From Paracoccaceae bacterium (GTDB lineage: Bacteria; Pseudomonadota; Alphaproteobacteria; Rhodobacterales; Rhodobacteraceae), in NCBI GenBank assembly GCA_026989055.1, contig JALSKC010000018.1, forward strand, positions 1 to 64,000: a stretch of DNA of 64,000 bases, written 5' to 3'. This document shows positions 8,232 to 17,846 of this stretch, one piece after another; the first letter of the stretch is position 1, and each line of letters opens with the position of its first letter. The position numbers were made by a program, and so were the translations under genes. The notes beneath the pieces were generated by a model. The model did not search any database. It saw only the letters and a list, made by a program, of their open reading frames with translations, and was not told the origin of the DNA.

Positions 8232-9131
8232 ATGCAGAGCATGGCGATCCCCTTTCCGAACATCAGCCCCGAACTGTTCTCCATCGAAATCGGCGGATTC
8301 GAGCTGGCCCTGCGCTGGTATGCGCTGGCCTATATCGCCGGGATCGTCATCGGCTGGTGGCTGATCGCGCGCGCGCTGAAACGCCCCGCGCTCTGGCCCG
8401 ACGACACGCCGCCGATGGACAAGGCGCAGCTCGACGACCTGATGACCTGGATCATCGTGGGCGTGATCGTCGGCGGCCGGCTCGGCTTCGTGCTGTTCTA
8501 CCAGCCGGCCTATTACCTGGCCAATCCGCTGGACATCCCGAAGGTCTGGCAGGGGGGCATGTCGTTTCACGGCGGGTTCCTCGGGGTCGTGGCCGCGGTC
8601 TGGCTGTTTTCGCGCCGCCACGGGCTGCCGCTGGCCTCGATGGCCGACGCGCTGGCCTTCTCCGTGCCGCCGGGGCTGATGCTGGGACGGACCGCCAATT
8701 TCATCAATGCCGAGCTGTGGGGCAAACCCGCCGATCTTCCCTGGGCGGTGATCTTCCCCGGCGCGGCGGCCCAGGACTGCCCGGGCGTGGAAGGGCTGTG
8801 CGCGCGCCACCCGAGCCAGCTTTACGAGGCTGCGCTGGAAGGGGCGCTGCTGGGGGCGCTGCTGCTCTACCTCGTCTGGAAGCGCGGCTGGCTGAAGCGG
8901 CCGGGACAGACGGCGGGGCTGTTCTTCGCCGGCTACGGCAGCGCCCGCTTCCTCGTGGAGTTCTTCCGCCAGCCCGATGCGCAGTTCATCACCCCCGACA
9001 ACCCGGCCGGCTGGGTGATCGGCGCCGGCGGCTGGGGGCTCAGCATGGGCCAGCTGCTGTCGCTGCCGATGATCCTGATCGGCATCGCCGCCATCATCAT
9101 GGCACGCCGGCAGGAGCGCACCGGGCGATGA
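8232..9131 (+). CDS. lgt: Prolipoprotein diacylglyceryl transferase
   Basis: An inner-membrane enzyme of about 299 residues that attaches diacylglycerol to the lipobox cysteine of prolipoproteins. Seven or so helices are visible. The signatures [12 protein letters not shown] (with the essential His) and [13 protein letters not shown] are intact, as is a C-terminal ARFLVEFFR segment. The start is uncertain: ATG at 8232 or 8241 fits family length, while a TTG at 8196 would add an atypical polar leader. The stop overlaps the start of the next gene (ATGA), so lgt, midA and pgeF form one operon. Confidence 0.93.
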   Translation: MQSMAIPFPNISPELFSIEIGGFELALRWYALAYIAGIVIGWWLIARALKRPALWPDDTPPMDKAQLDDLMTWIIVGVIVGGRLGFVLFYQPAYYLANPLDIPKVWQGGMSFHGGFLGVVAAVWLFSRRHGLPLASMADALAFSVPPGLMLGRTANFINAELWGKPADLPWAVIFPGAAAQDCPGVEGLCARHPSQLYEAALEGALLGALLLYLVWKRGWLKRPGQTAGLFFAGYGSARFLVEFFRQPDAQFITPDNPAGWVIGAGGWGLSMGQLLSLPMILIGIAAIIMARRQERTGR

Positions 9132-10198
9132 ACCCGCTGGCCCGGCTGCTGGCCCGGCGGATCGCGGCAACCGGCCCGATCTGCCTGGCCGACTACATGG
9201 CCGACTGCCTGCTGCACCCCGAATACGGCTACTATACCAGCCGCGAGCCCTTCGGACGGCAGGGAGACTTCATCACCGCGCCGGAAATTTCCCAGATGTT
9301 CGGGGAACTCGTCGGTCTCGCCCTGGCGCAAAGCTGGCTGGAGCAGGGCAGCCCCGCCCCCTTCGCCCTGGTCGAACTGGGGCCGGGGCGCGGCACGCTG
9401 ATGGCCGACATCCTGCGGGCCACCCGCATGGTGCCGGGCTTTCACCGGGCACTGCGCCTGCATCTGGTCGAGGCGGCGCCCAGGATGCGGGCCCTGCAGG
9501 CCGACGCCCTGCGCGGGCACGAGCCGACCTGGCACGACAGCCCCGCGACACTGCCCGAAATGCCGCTTCTTCTGGTCGCCAACGAATTCTTCGACGCGCT
9601 GCCTATCCGCCAGTTCCGGCGCCACGAAAGGGGCTGGCGCGAACTGCAGGTCACGCTCGATGCCGACGGCGCGCTGGCCTTCGCCCTGTCGGAGCCGGCG
9701 CCGCTGGCGCTGCTCGACCACCGCCTGAAGGACACCCGCCCGGGCGACATCGTGGAGCACCGCCCCGCCGCCGGCCCGCTGATCGAGGCGCTCGCCGGGA
9801 GCATCGCCCGCCACGGCGGCGTTGCGCTGCTGTTCGACTACGGCGGCTGGCGTTCGCTGGGCGACACGCTGCAGGCCCTCCACCGGCAGGCCCCCGACCA
9901 CCCGCTGGCGCACCCGGGCCAGGCCGATCTGACGGCGCATGTGGATTTCGAGGCGCTGAGCCAGGCCGCCGCACCGCTGCTGACCGTCACCCCGATGATC
10001 ACGCAGGGAACCTTCCTGCACCGGCTGGGGATCGGCGCGCGGGCGCGAAAGCTTGCCGAATCATTGCGGGGCGAAGCGCTGGAAAGCCATCTTGCGGCCT
10101 TTCACCGCTTGACCGACCCGTCCGAAATGGGAACCCTGTTCAAGACCATCGCCCTCCACCCGAAAGGCGCTCCCCCACCCCCGGGCCATGGTGGATGA
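9128..10198 (+). CDS. MidA/NDUFAF7-type SAM-dependent methyltransferase
   Basis: A 356-residue methyltransferase of the DUF185/MidA family. It begins with [36 protein letters not shown] split over a short linker, which is the family N-terminal signature. [16 protein letters not shown] is the SAM-binding motif and [12 protein letters not shown] the post-I segment. Eukaryotic NDUFAF7 methylates an arginine of a complex I subunit. A matching role in NADH dehydrogenase assembly is inferred for this protein. The start overlaps the lgt stop by four bases, and its 3' end runs up to pgeF. Confidence 0.88.
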   Translation: MNPLARLLARRIAATGPICLADYMADCLLHPEYGYYTSREPFGRQGDFITAPEISQMFGELVGLALAQSWLEQGSPAPFALVELGPGRGTLMADILRATRMVPGFHRALRLHLVEAAPRMRALQADALRGHEPTWHDSPATLPEMPLLLVANEFFDALPIRQFRRHERGWRELQVTLDADGALAFALSEPAPLALLDHRLKDTRPGDIVEHRPAAGPLIEALAGSIARHGGVALLFDYGGWRSLGDTLQALHRQAPDHPLAHPGQADLTAHVDFEALSQAAAPLLTVTPMITQGTFLHRLGIGARARKLAESLRGEALESHLAAFHRLTDPSEMGTLFKTIALHPKGAPPPPGHGG

Positions 10199-10208
10199 CC
10201 GAGACCGC

Positions 10209-10970
10209 ATGACGCTGGAAATCATCACTGCACAATGCCTCGCCCCGCTGCGCCACGGATTCTTCACCCGCCGCGGCGGGGCCTCGTCGGGCATCTTCGA
10301 GGGGCTCAACTGCGGCACCGGCTCTTCCGATCAGGCCGAGGCGGTGGAACTCAACCGCCAGCGGGTCGCCGAAGCGCTGTGCCTGCCCGCCGCCGGCAAG
10401 CTGGCAACGCTGCATCAGGTACATTCGGCCGATGTGCTGACCGTGGGCGCCGAGGGGCCGGCCCCGGGGCAGCGGGCCGATGCGATGGTCACGAATGTGC
10501 CGGGCATCGCCCTGACGGTGCTGAGCGCCGACTGCCAGCCGGTGCTGCTGGCCGATCACGGTGCCGGGGTGATCGGCGCCGCCCACGCCGGCTGGAAGGG
10601 AGCGTTGAAGGGCATCCTGGAGGCGACCGTCGAGGCGATGGAGAAACTCGGCGCGCGGCGCGCCTCGATCCGCGCGGTGATCGGCCCGACGATCAGCCAG
10701 CGCGCCTACGAAGTGGGAGCGGAATTCCTGGAAAGGTTTCTCGATGCCGACCCGGAACATGGCCGCTTCTTCGCCGGTGGCGCGGACGGGCGCTACCTGT
10801 TCGACCTGCCCGGATTCGGGCTGCACCGGCTGCGCCGGGCCGGGGTCGGCCACGCGGAGTGGACCGGGCATTGCACCTACAGCGACCCGGCGCGGTTCTT
10901 CTCCTACCGCCGCAGCCGCCACCGTCAGGAAGCCGACTACGGGCGGCTGATCTCCGCGATCCGCCTGTAG
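10209..10970 (+). CDS. pgeF: Peptidoglycan editing factor PgeF (laccase-domain family)
   Basis: A 253-residue cytoplasmic protein of the YfiH/laccase-domain family. PgeF clears mis-incorporated L-serine from peptidoglycan precursors; relatives have purine nucleoside phosphorylase/deaminase activity. Visible metal ligands are HQVHSADV, ADCQPVLLAD and GAAHAGWKG, giving the His-Cys-His set. FGLNCGTG-like and CTYSDPARFFSYRR segments close the fold. ATG 10209 (MTLEI) starts 10 bases after the midA stop; an in-frame ATG at 10188 would overlap midA. Last gene of the lgt operon. Confidence 0.9.
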   Translation: MTLEIITAQCLAPLRHGFFTRRGGASSGIFEGLNCGTGSSDQAEAVELNRQRVAEALCLPAAGKLATLHQVHSADVLTVGAEGPAPGQRADAMVTNVPGIALTVLSADCQPVLLADHGAGVIGAAHAGWKGALKGILEATVEAMEKLGARRASIRAVIGPTISQRAYEVGAEFLERFLDADPEHGRFFAGGADGRYLFDLPGFGLHRLRRAGVGHAEWTGHCTYSDPARFFSYRRSRHRQEADYGRLISAIRL

Positions 10971-11190
10971 CGCCGGCAGGCGCGGAAACCGGGGCCTGCA
11001 GGCCGGGCCGGCCTCCGGCGCGTCCGGTGCACCTGCCCCGCCCCGCTTGCGGCCGCATCGCCGCCGGCGCCGCCGCCCCGGAAGTGGCCCGGAAATGCTG
11101 CGATCCTGCCCGAAGGATGCCGGAATCATCCGCCAGGGTAATCGTGCCGGCCTGGAAGACCGGCGCGAAGACGACACGGACAAACAGCCT

Positions 11191-11220
11191 CGGACAGACC
11201 CGAACAGACACGAACAGACA
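11191..11220. repeat. 10-bp tandem repeat
   Basis: Two perfect copies of CGAACAGACA follow one degenerate copy. The array lies in the leader just upstream of the small peptide gene at 11251. Confidence 0.8.
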
Positions 11221-11250
11221 GCGATGACCGCTGAGCAGAGGAGACGCAAC

Positions 11251-11388
11251 ATGAAACCCGAACGCCGCTGGCTGGCATCGGTTCTTGCCGCCGCCAGAAC
11301 CGCCCCCGATCTCCCCTGGTCGCGCCGCGCCGGGCGCACCGGCTGGAATGCCCGTTGCCGATGCCGGGCGCTGACCGGAAGCGACTGA
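11251..11388 (+). CDS. Small Arg-rich peptide, hypothetical
   Basis: A 45-residue frame that begins MKPERRWLASVLAAA and is preceded by a strong ribosome-binding site (GAGGAGA) at normal spacing. Short proteins of this style (ERRWxKSVxAxA, then PW with basic residues) occur in Rhodobacteraceae and are often missed by annotation. It is basic, with a short amphipathic helix and no transmembrane segment. Function is unknown. The good ribosome-binding site and family-like N-terminus are the only support. Confidence 0.5.
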   Translation: MKPERRWLASVLAAARTAPDLPWSRRAGRTGWNARCRCRALTGSD

Positions 11389-11404
11389 GGAACGCGGCAA
11401 GCGA

Positions 11405-11436
11405 CCGGAGATCCCTGAAACCGGAAGATCCCTGAA
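11405..11436. repeat. 16-bp imperfect tandem duplication
   Basis: CCGGAGATCCCTGAAA is followed directly by CCGGAAGATCCCTGAA, the same unit with one inserted base. It lies 16 bases after the small peptide stop. Confidence 0.8.
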
Positions 11437-11554
11437 GATGAATCCCCCGCGGCATATGTGCGCAGAACGCGAGGCGCCCGCTCTTTCCGGCAACAGACCC
11501 GCACCGGAATGCCGGATTGGCCACGCGCTTTGGACGCTACGCGCCGCTGGTTGA

Positions 11555-11571
11555 CTTAACCTTCCGTTAAG
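11555..11571. promoter_or_regulatory. CtrA binding box
   Basis: CTTAACCTTCCGTTAAG contains a perfect TTAAC-N5-GTTAA, the full CtrA palindrome of Rhodobacterales and equivalent to the Caulobacter TTAA-N7-TTAA. It lies about 80 bases upstream of the Hint-domain gene start, so it most likely controls that gene. The arms extend one base further (C...G) than the minimal box. Confidence 0.8.
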
Positions 11572-11649
11572 CATCGAATGCCGCCATTCGTCCTTCTGCA
11601 GCCGGGTGGGGGCCATGTTGCAGATGCGGACAGCACAAGGACTGTTTGC

Positions 11650-12399
11650 ATGAGTTATGTCGTTCGTTCACGAATCCACCTGCCCAAACCACCGGCCTGG
11701 ACGGTGGAACACCCGGCCCGGAACATGTACCGGGCCAGACCGCTGGACATCGTGACCCGCCGTTACGAGATCTCCTGGCGCCAGCCCGAAGGAGGCATCG
11801 GCTGCAAAAGCAGCGTCGCCCCGGCCCTGCCGGTCTTCGAGCGCGCCTTCAGCGCCTTCGCCCAGGGCACCCTGATCCGGACCGCAGACGGCCCGGTCGC
11901 CGTGGAGGACCTGCAACCCGGAGACATGATCGCAACCGCCGACGGCGGTTTGCAGCCGCTGGAATGGATCGGCTCCATGACCGCCTATCCGAACCATGCC
12001 GAACTCGGCCTGCCCCCCTGCCGGCTGTTCCGGATCACCGACGGGCGCTACGGCCACGACCGCAACGCGCCCGACCTGATCCTGGGCAGCGCGGCCCGCA
12101 TCCTGCCCGGCCATCTCGCCACCGACTCGAGCTCGCCCCTGCATGATCCGGCCACGCTGGTGGACGGGCAGTCGATCATCGCGATCATGCCGGTCTCGCA
12201 GATCCGGGTCTTCCACCTGGTGCTGCGCCGGCACAGCCTGCTGCATGCCAACGGGGTGCTGTGCGAGAGCTACCACCCCGGCTACCGGCCCGCATCGCAG
12301 ATGGACGAGGAGCTGCGGGTCCATTTCGCCGCGCTGTTTCCGCAGGTGGAATCACTGGACACGGGCTTCGGTGCGCTGAACCACCAGCGCGCCGAGTGA
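11650..12399 (+). CDS. Hint-domain (Hedgehog/intein-like) protein
   Basis: A 249-residue protein. Residues about 70-210 form a Hint_2-type domain: FAQGTLIRTADGPVAVEDLQPGDMI, GGLQPLEWIGS, a DLILGSAARILP segment and a late LLHANGVLCESYHPG. Such proteins are abundant in Rhodobacteraceae and are often secreted or self-processing. Here the residue at the classical splice position follows FAQG and is Thr, not Cys, so autoprocessing is doubtful. No signal peptide is seen. ATG at 11650 is preferred over an upstream in-frame ATG. A CtrA box upstream suggests control by the CtrA phosphorelay. Confidence 0.8.
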   Translation: MSYVVRSRIHLPKPPAWTVEHPARNMYRARPLDIVTRRYEISWRQPEGGIGCKSSVAPALPVFERAFSAFAQGTLIRTADGPVAVEDLQPGDMIATADGGLQPLEWIGSMTAYPNHAELGLPPCRLFRITDGRYGHDRNAPDLILGSAARILPGHLATDSSSPLHDPATLVDGQSIIAIMPVSQIRVFHLVLRRHSLLHANGVLCESYHPGYRPASQMDEELRVHFAALFPQVESLDTGFGALNHQRAE

Positions 12400-12415
12400 A
12401 CGCGCCCGCCTTTCC

Positions 12416-12435
12416 CTGTGCCCGGCTGTGCCCGG
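12416..12435. repeat. 10-bp tandem duplication
   Basis: Two perfect copies of CTGTGCCCGG lie between the converging ends of the Hint-domain gene and the lrp-type gene. Confidence 0.8.
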
Positions 12436-12456
12436 GCCGCCGCCTCCGGGGCCGCC

Positions 12457-12951
12457 TCAGGGCACGCGGCTCAGGCGCTCTTCCAGCACCTCGAAGGGCA
12501 GGCCCGGAGCATCCTTGGCGCATCTGATCACCAGCGAGGTCTTGACGCTGGCCACATTGTCGGCTGCGGTCAGCTCCCCGGTCAGGAACCTCTGGAAGGT
12601 GGAAAGATCCGGCGCCACGCATTTGAGGATGAAATCCACCTCGCCGTTGAGCATGTGGCATTCGCGCACCAGCGGCCAGTTCCGGCAACGCTCCTCGAAG
12701 GCGGCCAGATCGGCCTCTGCCTGGCTGATCAGCCCGACCATGGCGAAGACCTGCACCTCGAAGCCCAGCGCACGCGCATCCACATCGGCATGGTAGCCGC
12801 GGATGTAGCCTTCCTCTTCCAGGCTGCGCACCCGGCGCAGGCAGGGAGGGGCGCTGATCCCGACCCGGCGGGCCAGTTCGACATTGGTCATCCGCCCGTC
12901 GGCCTGAAGCTCGGCCAGGATCTTCCGGTCGATCGGATCGAGTTTGCTCAT
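12457..12951 (-). CDS. Lrp/AsnC-family regulator
   Basis: A 164-residue transcription factor. The N-terminal winged helix reads KLDPIDRKILAELQADGRMTNVELARRVGISAPPCLRRVRSLEEEG across residues 3-48. The RAM ligand-binding domain follows (EVQVFAMVGL, VRECHMLNGEVDFILKCVA, TSLVIR). The start is ATG 12951; an upstream in-frame ATG would add only ten unrelated residues. It is divergent from trxB across an AT-rich 185-base gap, an arrangement common in Rhodobacterales. Amino-acid-responsive control, probably including autoregulation, is inferred from the family. Confidence 0.9.
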   Translation of the reverse strand: MSKLDPIDRKILAELQADGRMTNVELARRVGISAPPCLRRVRSLEEEGYIRGYHADVDARALGFEVQVFAMVGLISQAEADLAAFEERCRNWPLVRECHMLNGEVDFILKCVAPDLSTFQRFLTGELTAADNVASVKTSLVIRCAKDAPGLPFEVLEERLSRVP

Positions 12952-13013
12952 GCGCGCCGGCTCTCCTGAGACATTTTCCATGTTTTACGTTTGGCCGACA
13001 GAAGGCGCAATAA

Positions 13014-14084
<1,071 letters not shown>

Positions 14085-14310
14085 GCGGCGCACGAACCGG
14101 CCTGCCGGGGGCAGCCGCGGCGGGCCGGAAGCAGGAAATCCGCCTGCCTTTGCGGGCGCGGGCGAACCGTTCGCCCAGCTGCCTGCCGTTTCGCGCAACA
14201 TGCGCCGCATTTCCCGAAATTTGCCCCGGCCTGCTTGAATCCTGCCGCAATGGCGCGCTAAAGCCCGGGCAATTCTCGTATTTTGCAGGCAGCCCGGAAG
14301 GTCCCGAAAG

Positions 14311-16017
14311 ATGCAATTGCCCAATCTTGCCCCGATCCCGGAGCTTTACGTTTCCCACGAAAGCGCCCAGAAGCTGAAGCAGGAGGCCGGCGATCTGCCC
14401 AGCTGGGATCTGACCCCGCGCCAGATCTGCGATCTGGAGCTCTTGATGAACGGCGGCTTCAACCCGCTCAAGGGGTTCCTGTCGCAAGAGGATTACGAAA
14501 GCGTGGTCGAGAAGATGCGCCTTGCCGACTCCACGCTGTGGCCGATGCCGATCACGCTGGACGTTTCGGAAAGCTTCGCCGCCACGATAGAGACCGGCCA
14601 GGACATCGCCCTGCGCGATCAGGAAGGCGTGATCCTGGCGATCATGTCGGTCACCGACAAATGGATCCCGGACAAGCGCCGCGAGGCCGAGAAGGTCTTC
14701 GGCGCCGATGATGTCGCGCATCCGGCCGTCAACTACCTGCACCATACCGCCGGGCCGGTCTATCTGGGCGGGCCGGTCACCGGCATCCAGCCGCCCGTGC
14801 ATTACGATTTCAAGGCCCGCCGCGACACGCCCAACGAGCTGCGCGCGCTGTTTCGCAAGCTCGGCTGGCGCCGGGTGGTGGCCTTCCAGACCCGCAACCC
14901 GCTGCACCGGGCGCATCAGGAGCTGACCTTCCGCGCCGCCCGCGAGGCCCAGGCCAACCTGCTGATCCACCCGGTGGTGGGCATGACCAAGCCGGGCGAC
15001 GTCGATCACTTCACCCGCGTGCGCTGCTACGAGGCGGTGCTGGACAAATACCCCGCCGCCACCACCACCATGAGCCTGCTGAACCTCGCCATGCGCATGG
15101 CCGGCCCGCGCGAGGCGGTCTGGCACGGCATCATCCGGCGCAACCACGGCTGCACCCATTTCATCGTCGGGCGCGACCACGCCGGCCCGGGCAAGAACTC
15201 CGCCGGCGAGGATTTCTACGGCCCCTATGACGCGCAGGAACTGTTTGCCGAACACCAAAGCGAGATCGGCATCGAGATGGTGCCCTTCAAGCACATGGTC
15301 TATGTGCAGGAGCGTGCCCAGTACGAACCGGCCGACGAGGTCGAGGAGGGTGCCACCGTGCTCAACATCTCGGGCACCGAGCTGCGCCGGCGCCTCTCGG
15401 AGGGGCTGGAAATACCGGAGTGGTTCTCCTTCCCCGAGGTGGTGGAGCAGCTGCGCCGCCGCTACCCGGCCCGCCACAAGCAGGGGTTCACGGTGTTCTT
15501 CACCGGCTTTTCCGGTTCAGGCAAGTCCACCATCGCCAATGCGCTGATGGTCAAGCTGATGGAGATGGGCACCCGGCCGGTAACGCTGCTGGACGGCGAC
15601 ATCGTGCGCAAGAACCTCTCGTCCGAGCTGGGCTTTTCCAGGGAGCACCGCGATCTCAACATCCGCCGCATCGGCTTTGTCGCGGCCGAGATCACCAAGA
15701 ACGGCGGCATCGCCATCTGCGCCCCGATCGCGCCCTATGCCGCCACCCGCCGCGCCGTGCGCGAGGAGATCGAGCAGTTCGGGGCCTTCGTCGAGGTCCA
15801 TGTCGCCACTTCCCTGGAAGAGTGCGAACGGCGGGACCGAAAGGGCCTCTACAAGCTGGCCCGCGAAGGCAAGATCAAGGAGTTCACCGGGATCTCGGAC
15901 CCCTACGACGTCCCCGAGAACCCCGAGCTGCGGCTGGACACCGAAGGCGTGGAGGTGGATCACTGCGCCCACCAGGTGCTGCTCAAGCTGGAAAGCATGG
16001 GGCTGGTCCGGGTCTGA
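14311..16017 (+). CDS. Bifunctional sulfate adenylyltransferase/adenylylsulfate kinase
   Basis: A 568-residue fusion that makes APS from sulfate and ATP, then phosphorylates APS to PAPS. The N-terminal half is a homomeric ATP sulfurylase: PUA-like domain to about 170, then QTRNPLHRAHQEL and VGRDHAGPGKN at the catalytic site. The C-terminal third (from about residue 390) is an APS kinase with P-loop GFSGSGKST, DGDIVRKNL and the FTGISDPYDVPENPEL lid. No CysD/CysN genes are present nearby. It sits alone, with a 226-base upstream gap. PAPS can feed assimilation or sulfonation; which applies here is not visible. Confidence 0.93.
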   Translation: MQLPNLAPIPELYVSHESAQKLKQEAGDLPSWDLTPRQICDLELLMNGGFNPLKGFLSQEDYESVVEKMRLADSTLWPMPITLDVSESFAATIETGQDIALRDQEGVILAIMSVTDKWIPDKRREAEKVFGADDVAHPAVNYLHHTAGPVYLGGPVTGIQPPVHYDFKARRDTPNELRALFRKLGWRRVVAFQTRNPLHRAHQELTFRAAREAQANLLIHPVVGMTKPGDVDHFTRVRCYEAVLDKYPAATTTMSLLNLAMRMAGPREAVWHGIIRRNHGCTHFIVGRDHAGPGKNSAGEDFYGPYDAQELFAEHQSEIGIEMVPFKHMVYVQERAQYEPADEVEEGATVLNISGTELRRRLSEGLEIPEWFSFPEVVEQLRRRYPARHKQGFTVFFTGFSGSGKSTIANALMVKLMEMGTRPVTLLDGDIVRKNLSSELGFSREHRDLNIRRIGFVAAEITKNGGIAICAPIAPYAATRRAVREEIEQFGAFVEVHVATSLEECERRDRKGLYKLAREGKIKEFTGISDPYDVPENPELRLDTEGVEVDHCAHQVLLKLESMGLVRV

Positions 16018-16204
16018 GCGCCCCTGCGCCCCGCACGCCCCCAGCCCCGCACGCAGCGGGGTCCGGGCAAGGCTTCGGCTGGCGGGACGCTCCCCGCCGC
16101 CCCGCTCCGCCGTCCCGCGGGCTCCGGCAGAGCCCGGCGGGGATCGCGGCGACACGCCGGGCCGTTCCGGCAGCCCCTGCGCGGGTGCGCCCCGCCCTGC
16201 GCCC

Positions 16205-16236
16205 CTCAGTGCACGTTCACCTCAGTGCACGTTCAC
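16205..16236. repeat. 16-bp tandem duplication across the DUF1150 stop
   Basis: Two perfect copies of CTCAGTGCACGTTCAC. The copy at 16221-16236 carries the last codons and stop (VNVH then TGA) of the minus-strand DUF1150 gene. The second copy therefore repeats the same codons and stop just past the gene end. Confidence 0.9.
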
Positions 16237-16455
16237 CGGCGTCATGTCATGCTGGCGCGCCAGCACGAAGGCCAGCGAACGCCCGTTGACCAGCGCCAGC
16301 CGGGCGCCGTTTTCGTCATGCACGGCATAGAGCCTGTCGATTCCGCCGGCCTCGACTTGGGCGCGGACATCCTCGGGCAGCTCTTCGGGCCGGACCGGGC
16401 GCACATAGACGATCGGCGCCCCGCCCTGCGGCAGGTTCGCATATTTCGTGTTCAC
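16222..16455 (-). CDS. DUF1150 family protein
   Basis: A 77-residue protein beginning at GTG 16455, with a GGGAGAG ribosome-binding site just upstream. The upstream ATG frame runs into hsp20 and was rejected. The sequence VYVRPVRPEELPEDVRAQVEAG followed by LYAVHDENGARLALVNGRSLAFVLARQHDMTPVNVH is split here by GIDR and matches the DUF1150 family. Members are almost always encoded next to a small heat-shock protein, as here. Its role is unknown, and a partner or regulator of Hsp20 is only a guess from context. Confidence 0.88.
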   Translation of the reverse strand: MNTKYANLPQGGAPIVYVRPVRPEELPEDVRAQVEAGGIDRLYAVHDENGARLALVNGRSLAFVLARQHDMTPVNVH

Positions 16456-16477
16456 GTGACGCTCTCCCTTCCCTTTC

Positions 16478-16897
16478 TCAACCCCTGTTGATGCGGATGG
16501 TCTGAACGCTCGGCTCGGGGCGCGCCTGGCGCAGATCCACATGCAGCAGGCCGTTTTCCAGCTTCGCGCCGGATACCTCGACGCCATCGGCCATCACGAA
16601 GCTGCGTTGGAACTGCCTGGCGGCGATCCCGCGGTGCAGGAACACCCGGGCCGCATCCGCCTCATCTTCCTCCTGACGGCCTCGGATCACCAGCTGGCGG
16701 TCCTCGACCGTGATCGAAAGGTCGCCTTCGGAAAAGCCGGCCACGGCAAGCGTGATCCGGTAGCTGTCTTCGCCGGTCTGCTCGATGTTGAAGGGCGGAT
16801 AGCCCCCCGCCTCGGACCTGGCCGTTCTCTCGACCAGCCGTTCCAGCCGCTCAAACCCCAGAAGAAAGGGGTGCGTGCTCAGTGTCATCCTTGTCAT
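16478..16897 (-). CDS. Hsp20-family small heat-shock protein (IbpA type)
   Basis: A 139-residue holdase chaperone. The alpha-crystallin domain spans about residues 35-130: YPPFNIEQTGEDSYRITLAVAGF, ITVEDRQLVIRGRQ, FLHRGIAARQFQRSF and LENGLLHVDL. The C-terminal I-x-I type anchor is TIRINRG. The N-terminus THPFLLGFERLERL is typical of alphaproteobacterial IbpA-like proteins. It is followed 22 bases later by the DUF1150 gene. A sigma-32-like promoter (16957-16985) lies about 60 bases upstream, consistent with heat induction through RpoH. Confidence 0.93.
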   Translation of the reverse strand: MTRMTLSTHPFLLGFERLERLVERTARSEAGGYPPFNIEQTGEDSYRITLAVAGFSEGDLSITVEDRQLVIRGRQEEDEADAARVFLHRGIAARQFQRSFVMADGVEVSGAKLENGLLHVDLRQARPEPSVQTIRINRG

Positions 16898-16956
16898 GCC
16901 GTGTCCTCATCAAGCGACAATCCGTTGCGGCCCCGAAACCGGCGACCCTGCACAGG

Positions 16957-16985
16957 ATATGGGAGACACGGGGCCTCCCTGCAAG
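16957..16985 (-). promoter_or_regulatory. Sigma-32-like promoter of hsp20
   Basis: On the minus strand, CTTGCAG is followed after 15 bases by CCCATAT, which fits the RpoH consensus (CTTGAAA, 13-15 bases, CCCATNT). It is positioned about 60 bases before the hsp20 start codon. Confidence 0.6.
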
Positions 16986-17075
16986 GGTGCAGGCCGGCAA
17001 AGCCTTGGCAAGACGGCAGGAAACGCGTATCCTGTCGCCCGTGACGGGCACGGATCGTGCCGGGCGACCGGGGCC

Positions 17076-17294
17076 ATGAGCGGAACCAGACAGCTTGATC
17101 ACCAGGAGGTGCTGCGGGTGCGGCTCGCCGTGCTGCGGCGCGAGCACCGCGACCTGGACGAAGCGATCCACGCGCTGCAGGAGGCCCGCCACCCCGACCA
17201 GCTGCGCCTGCGGCGGTTGAAGAAGCAGAAGTTGCTGCTGAAGGACCGCATCGCGGCAATCGAGGACGAGCTGACGCCGGATATCATTGCCTAG
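17076..17294 (+). CDS. YdcH/DUF465 family protein
   Basis: A 72-residue all-helical protein. The pattern VLRVRLAVLRREHRDLDEAI, then a short linker, then LRLRRLKKQKLLLKDRIAAIE is the DUF465 helical hairpin. ATG 17076 is the only start that gives a family-sized product. Function is unknown in the family. It is placed just before purE on the same strand, 63 bases upstream. Confidence 0.8.
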   Translation: MSGTRQLDHQEVLRVRLAVLRREHRDLDEAIHALQEARHPDQLRLRRLKKQKLLLKDRIAAIEDELTPDIIA

Positions 17295-17357
17295 GCGCGC
17301 AGGGCCGCTATAGTGCGCCTTCCATTCCTGGAGAGAGCCGGGGGGAGAGCCGGGCAC

Positions 17358-17846
17358 ATGTCTGATATCAAGGTCGGAATCGTCATGGGCAGCCAGTCCG
17401 ACTGGGCCACGATGAAGGAAGCGGCCGCCATGCTGGAAGAACTGGGCGTGGGCCACGAAAGGCGGATCGTTTCGGCCCACCGCACCCCGGACCGGCTGTG
17501 GGACTACGGCAGGAGCGCTGCCGCGCGTGGCCTGCAGGTGATCATCGCCGGCGCCGGCGGGGCCGCGCACCTGCCCGGCATGATGGCCTCGAAAACCCGC
17601 CTGCCGGTGATCGGGGTGCCGGTGCAGACCCGCGCGCTTTCCGGTGTGGACAGTCTCTATTCCATCGTGCAGATGCCGCGCGGCTTCCCGGTCGCGACCA
17701 TGGCGATCGGCGCGGCGGGGGCGGCCAATGCCGGGCTGATGGCAGCCGAAATCCTGGCGCTGGGCGATCCGGCGCTCGCCGCCCGGCTGGATGAGTGGCG
17801 CGCGGCGCTTTCGGCCTCTATCGCCGACGAGCCCCGCGATGAGTGA
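17358..17846 (+). CDS. purE: 5-(Carboxyamino)imidazole ribonucleotide mutase
   Basis: A 162-residue class I PurE that converts N5-CAIR to CAIR in purine synthesis. [27 protein letters not shown] and the loop [16 protein letters not shown] are diagnostic. [29 protein letters not shown] sequence, with the conserved GxDSLxSIVQMPxG, is intact. Start ATG 17358 follows a GC-rich leader. The gene overlaps purK by eight bases, so the pair is co-translated. Confidence 0.96.
   Translation: MSDIKVGIVMGSQSDWATMKEAAAMLEELGVGHERRIVSAHRTPDRLWDYGRSAAARGLQVIIAGAGGAAHLPGMMASKTRLPVIGVPVQTRALSGVDSLYSIVQMPRGFPVATMAIGAAGAANAGLMAAEILALGDPALAARLDEWRAALSASIADEPRDE

Noticed and set aside
16456..16587. ATG start for DUF1150 inside hsp20
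   Set aside because: The extension is antisense-like filler from hsp20 in another frame. GTG 16455 has a good ribosome-binding site and gives the family N-terminus.
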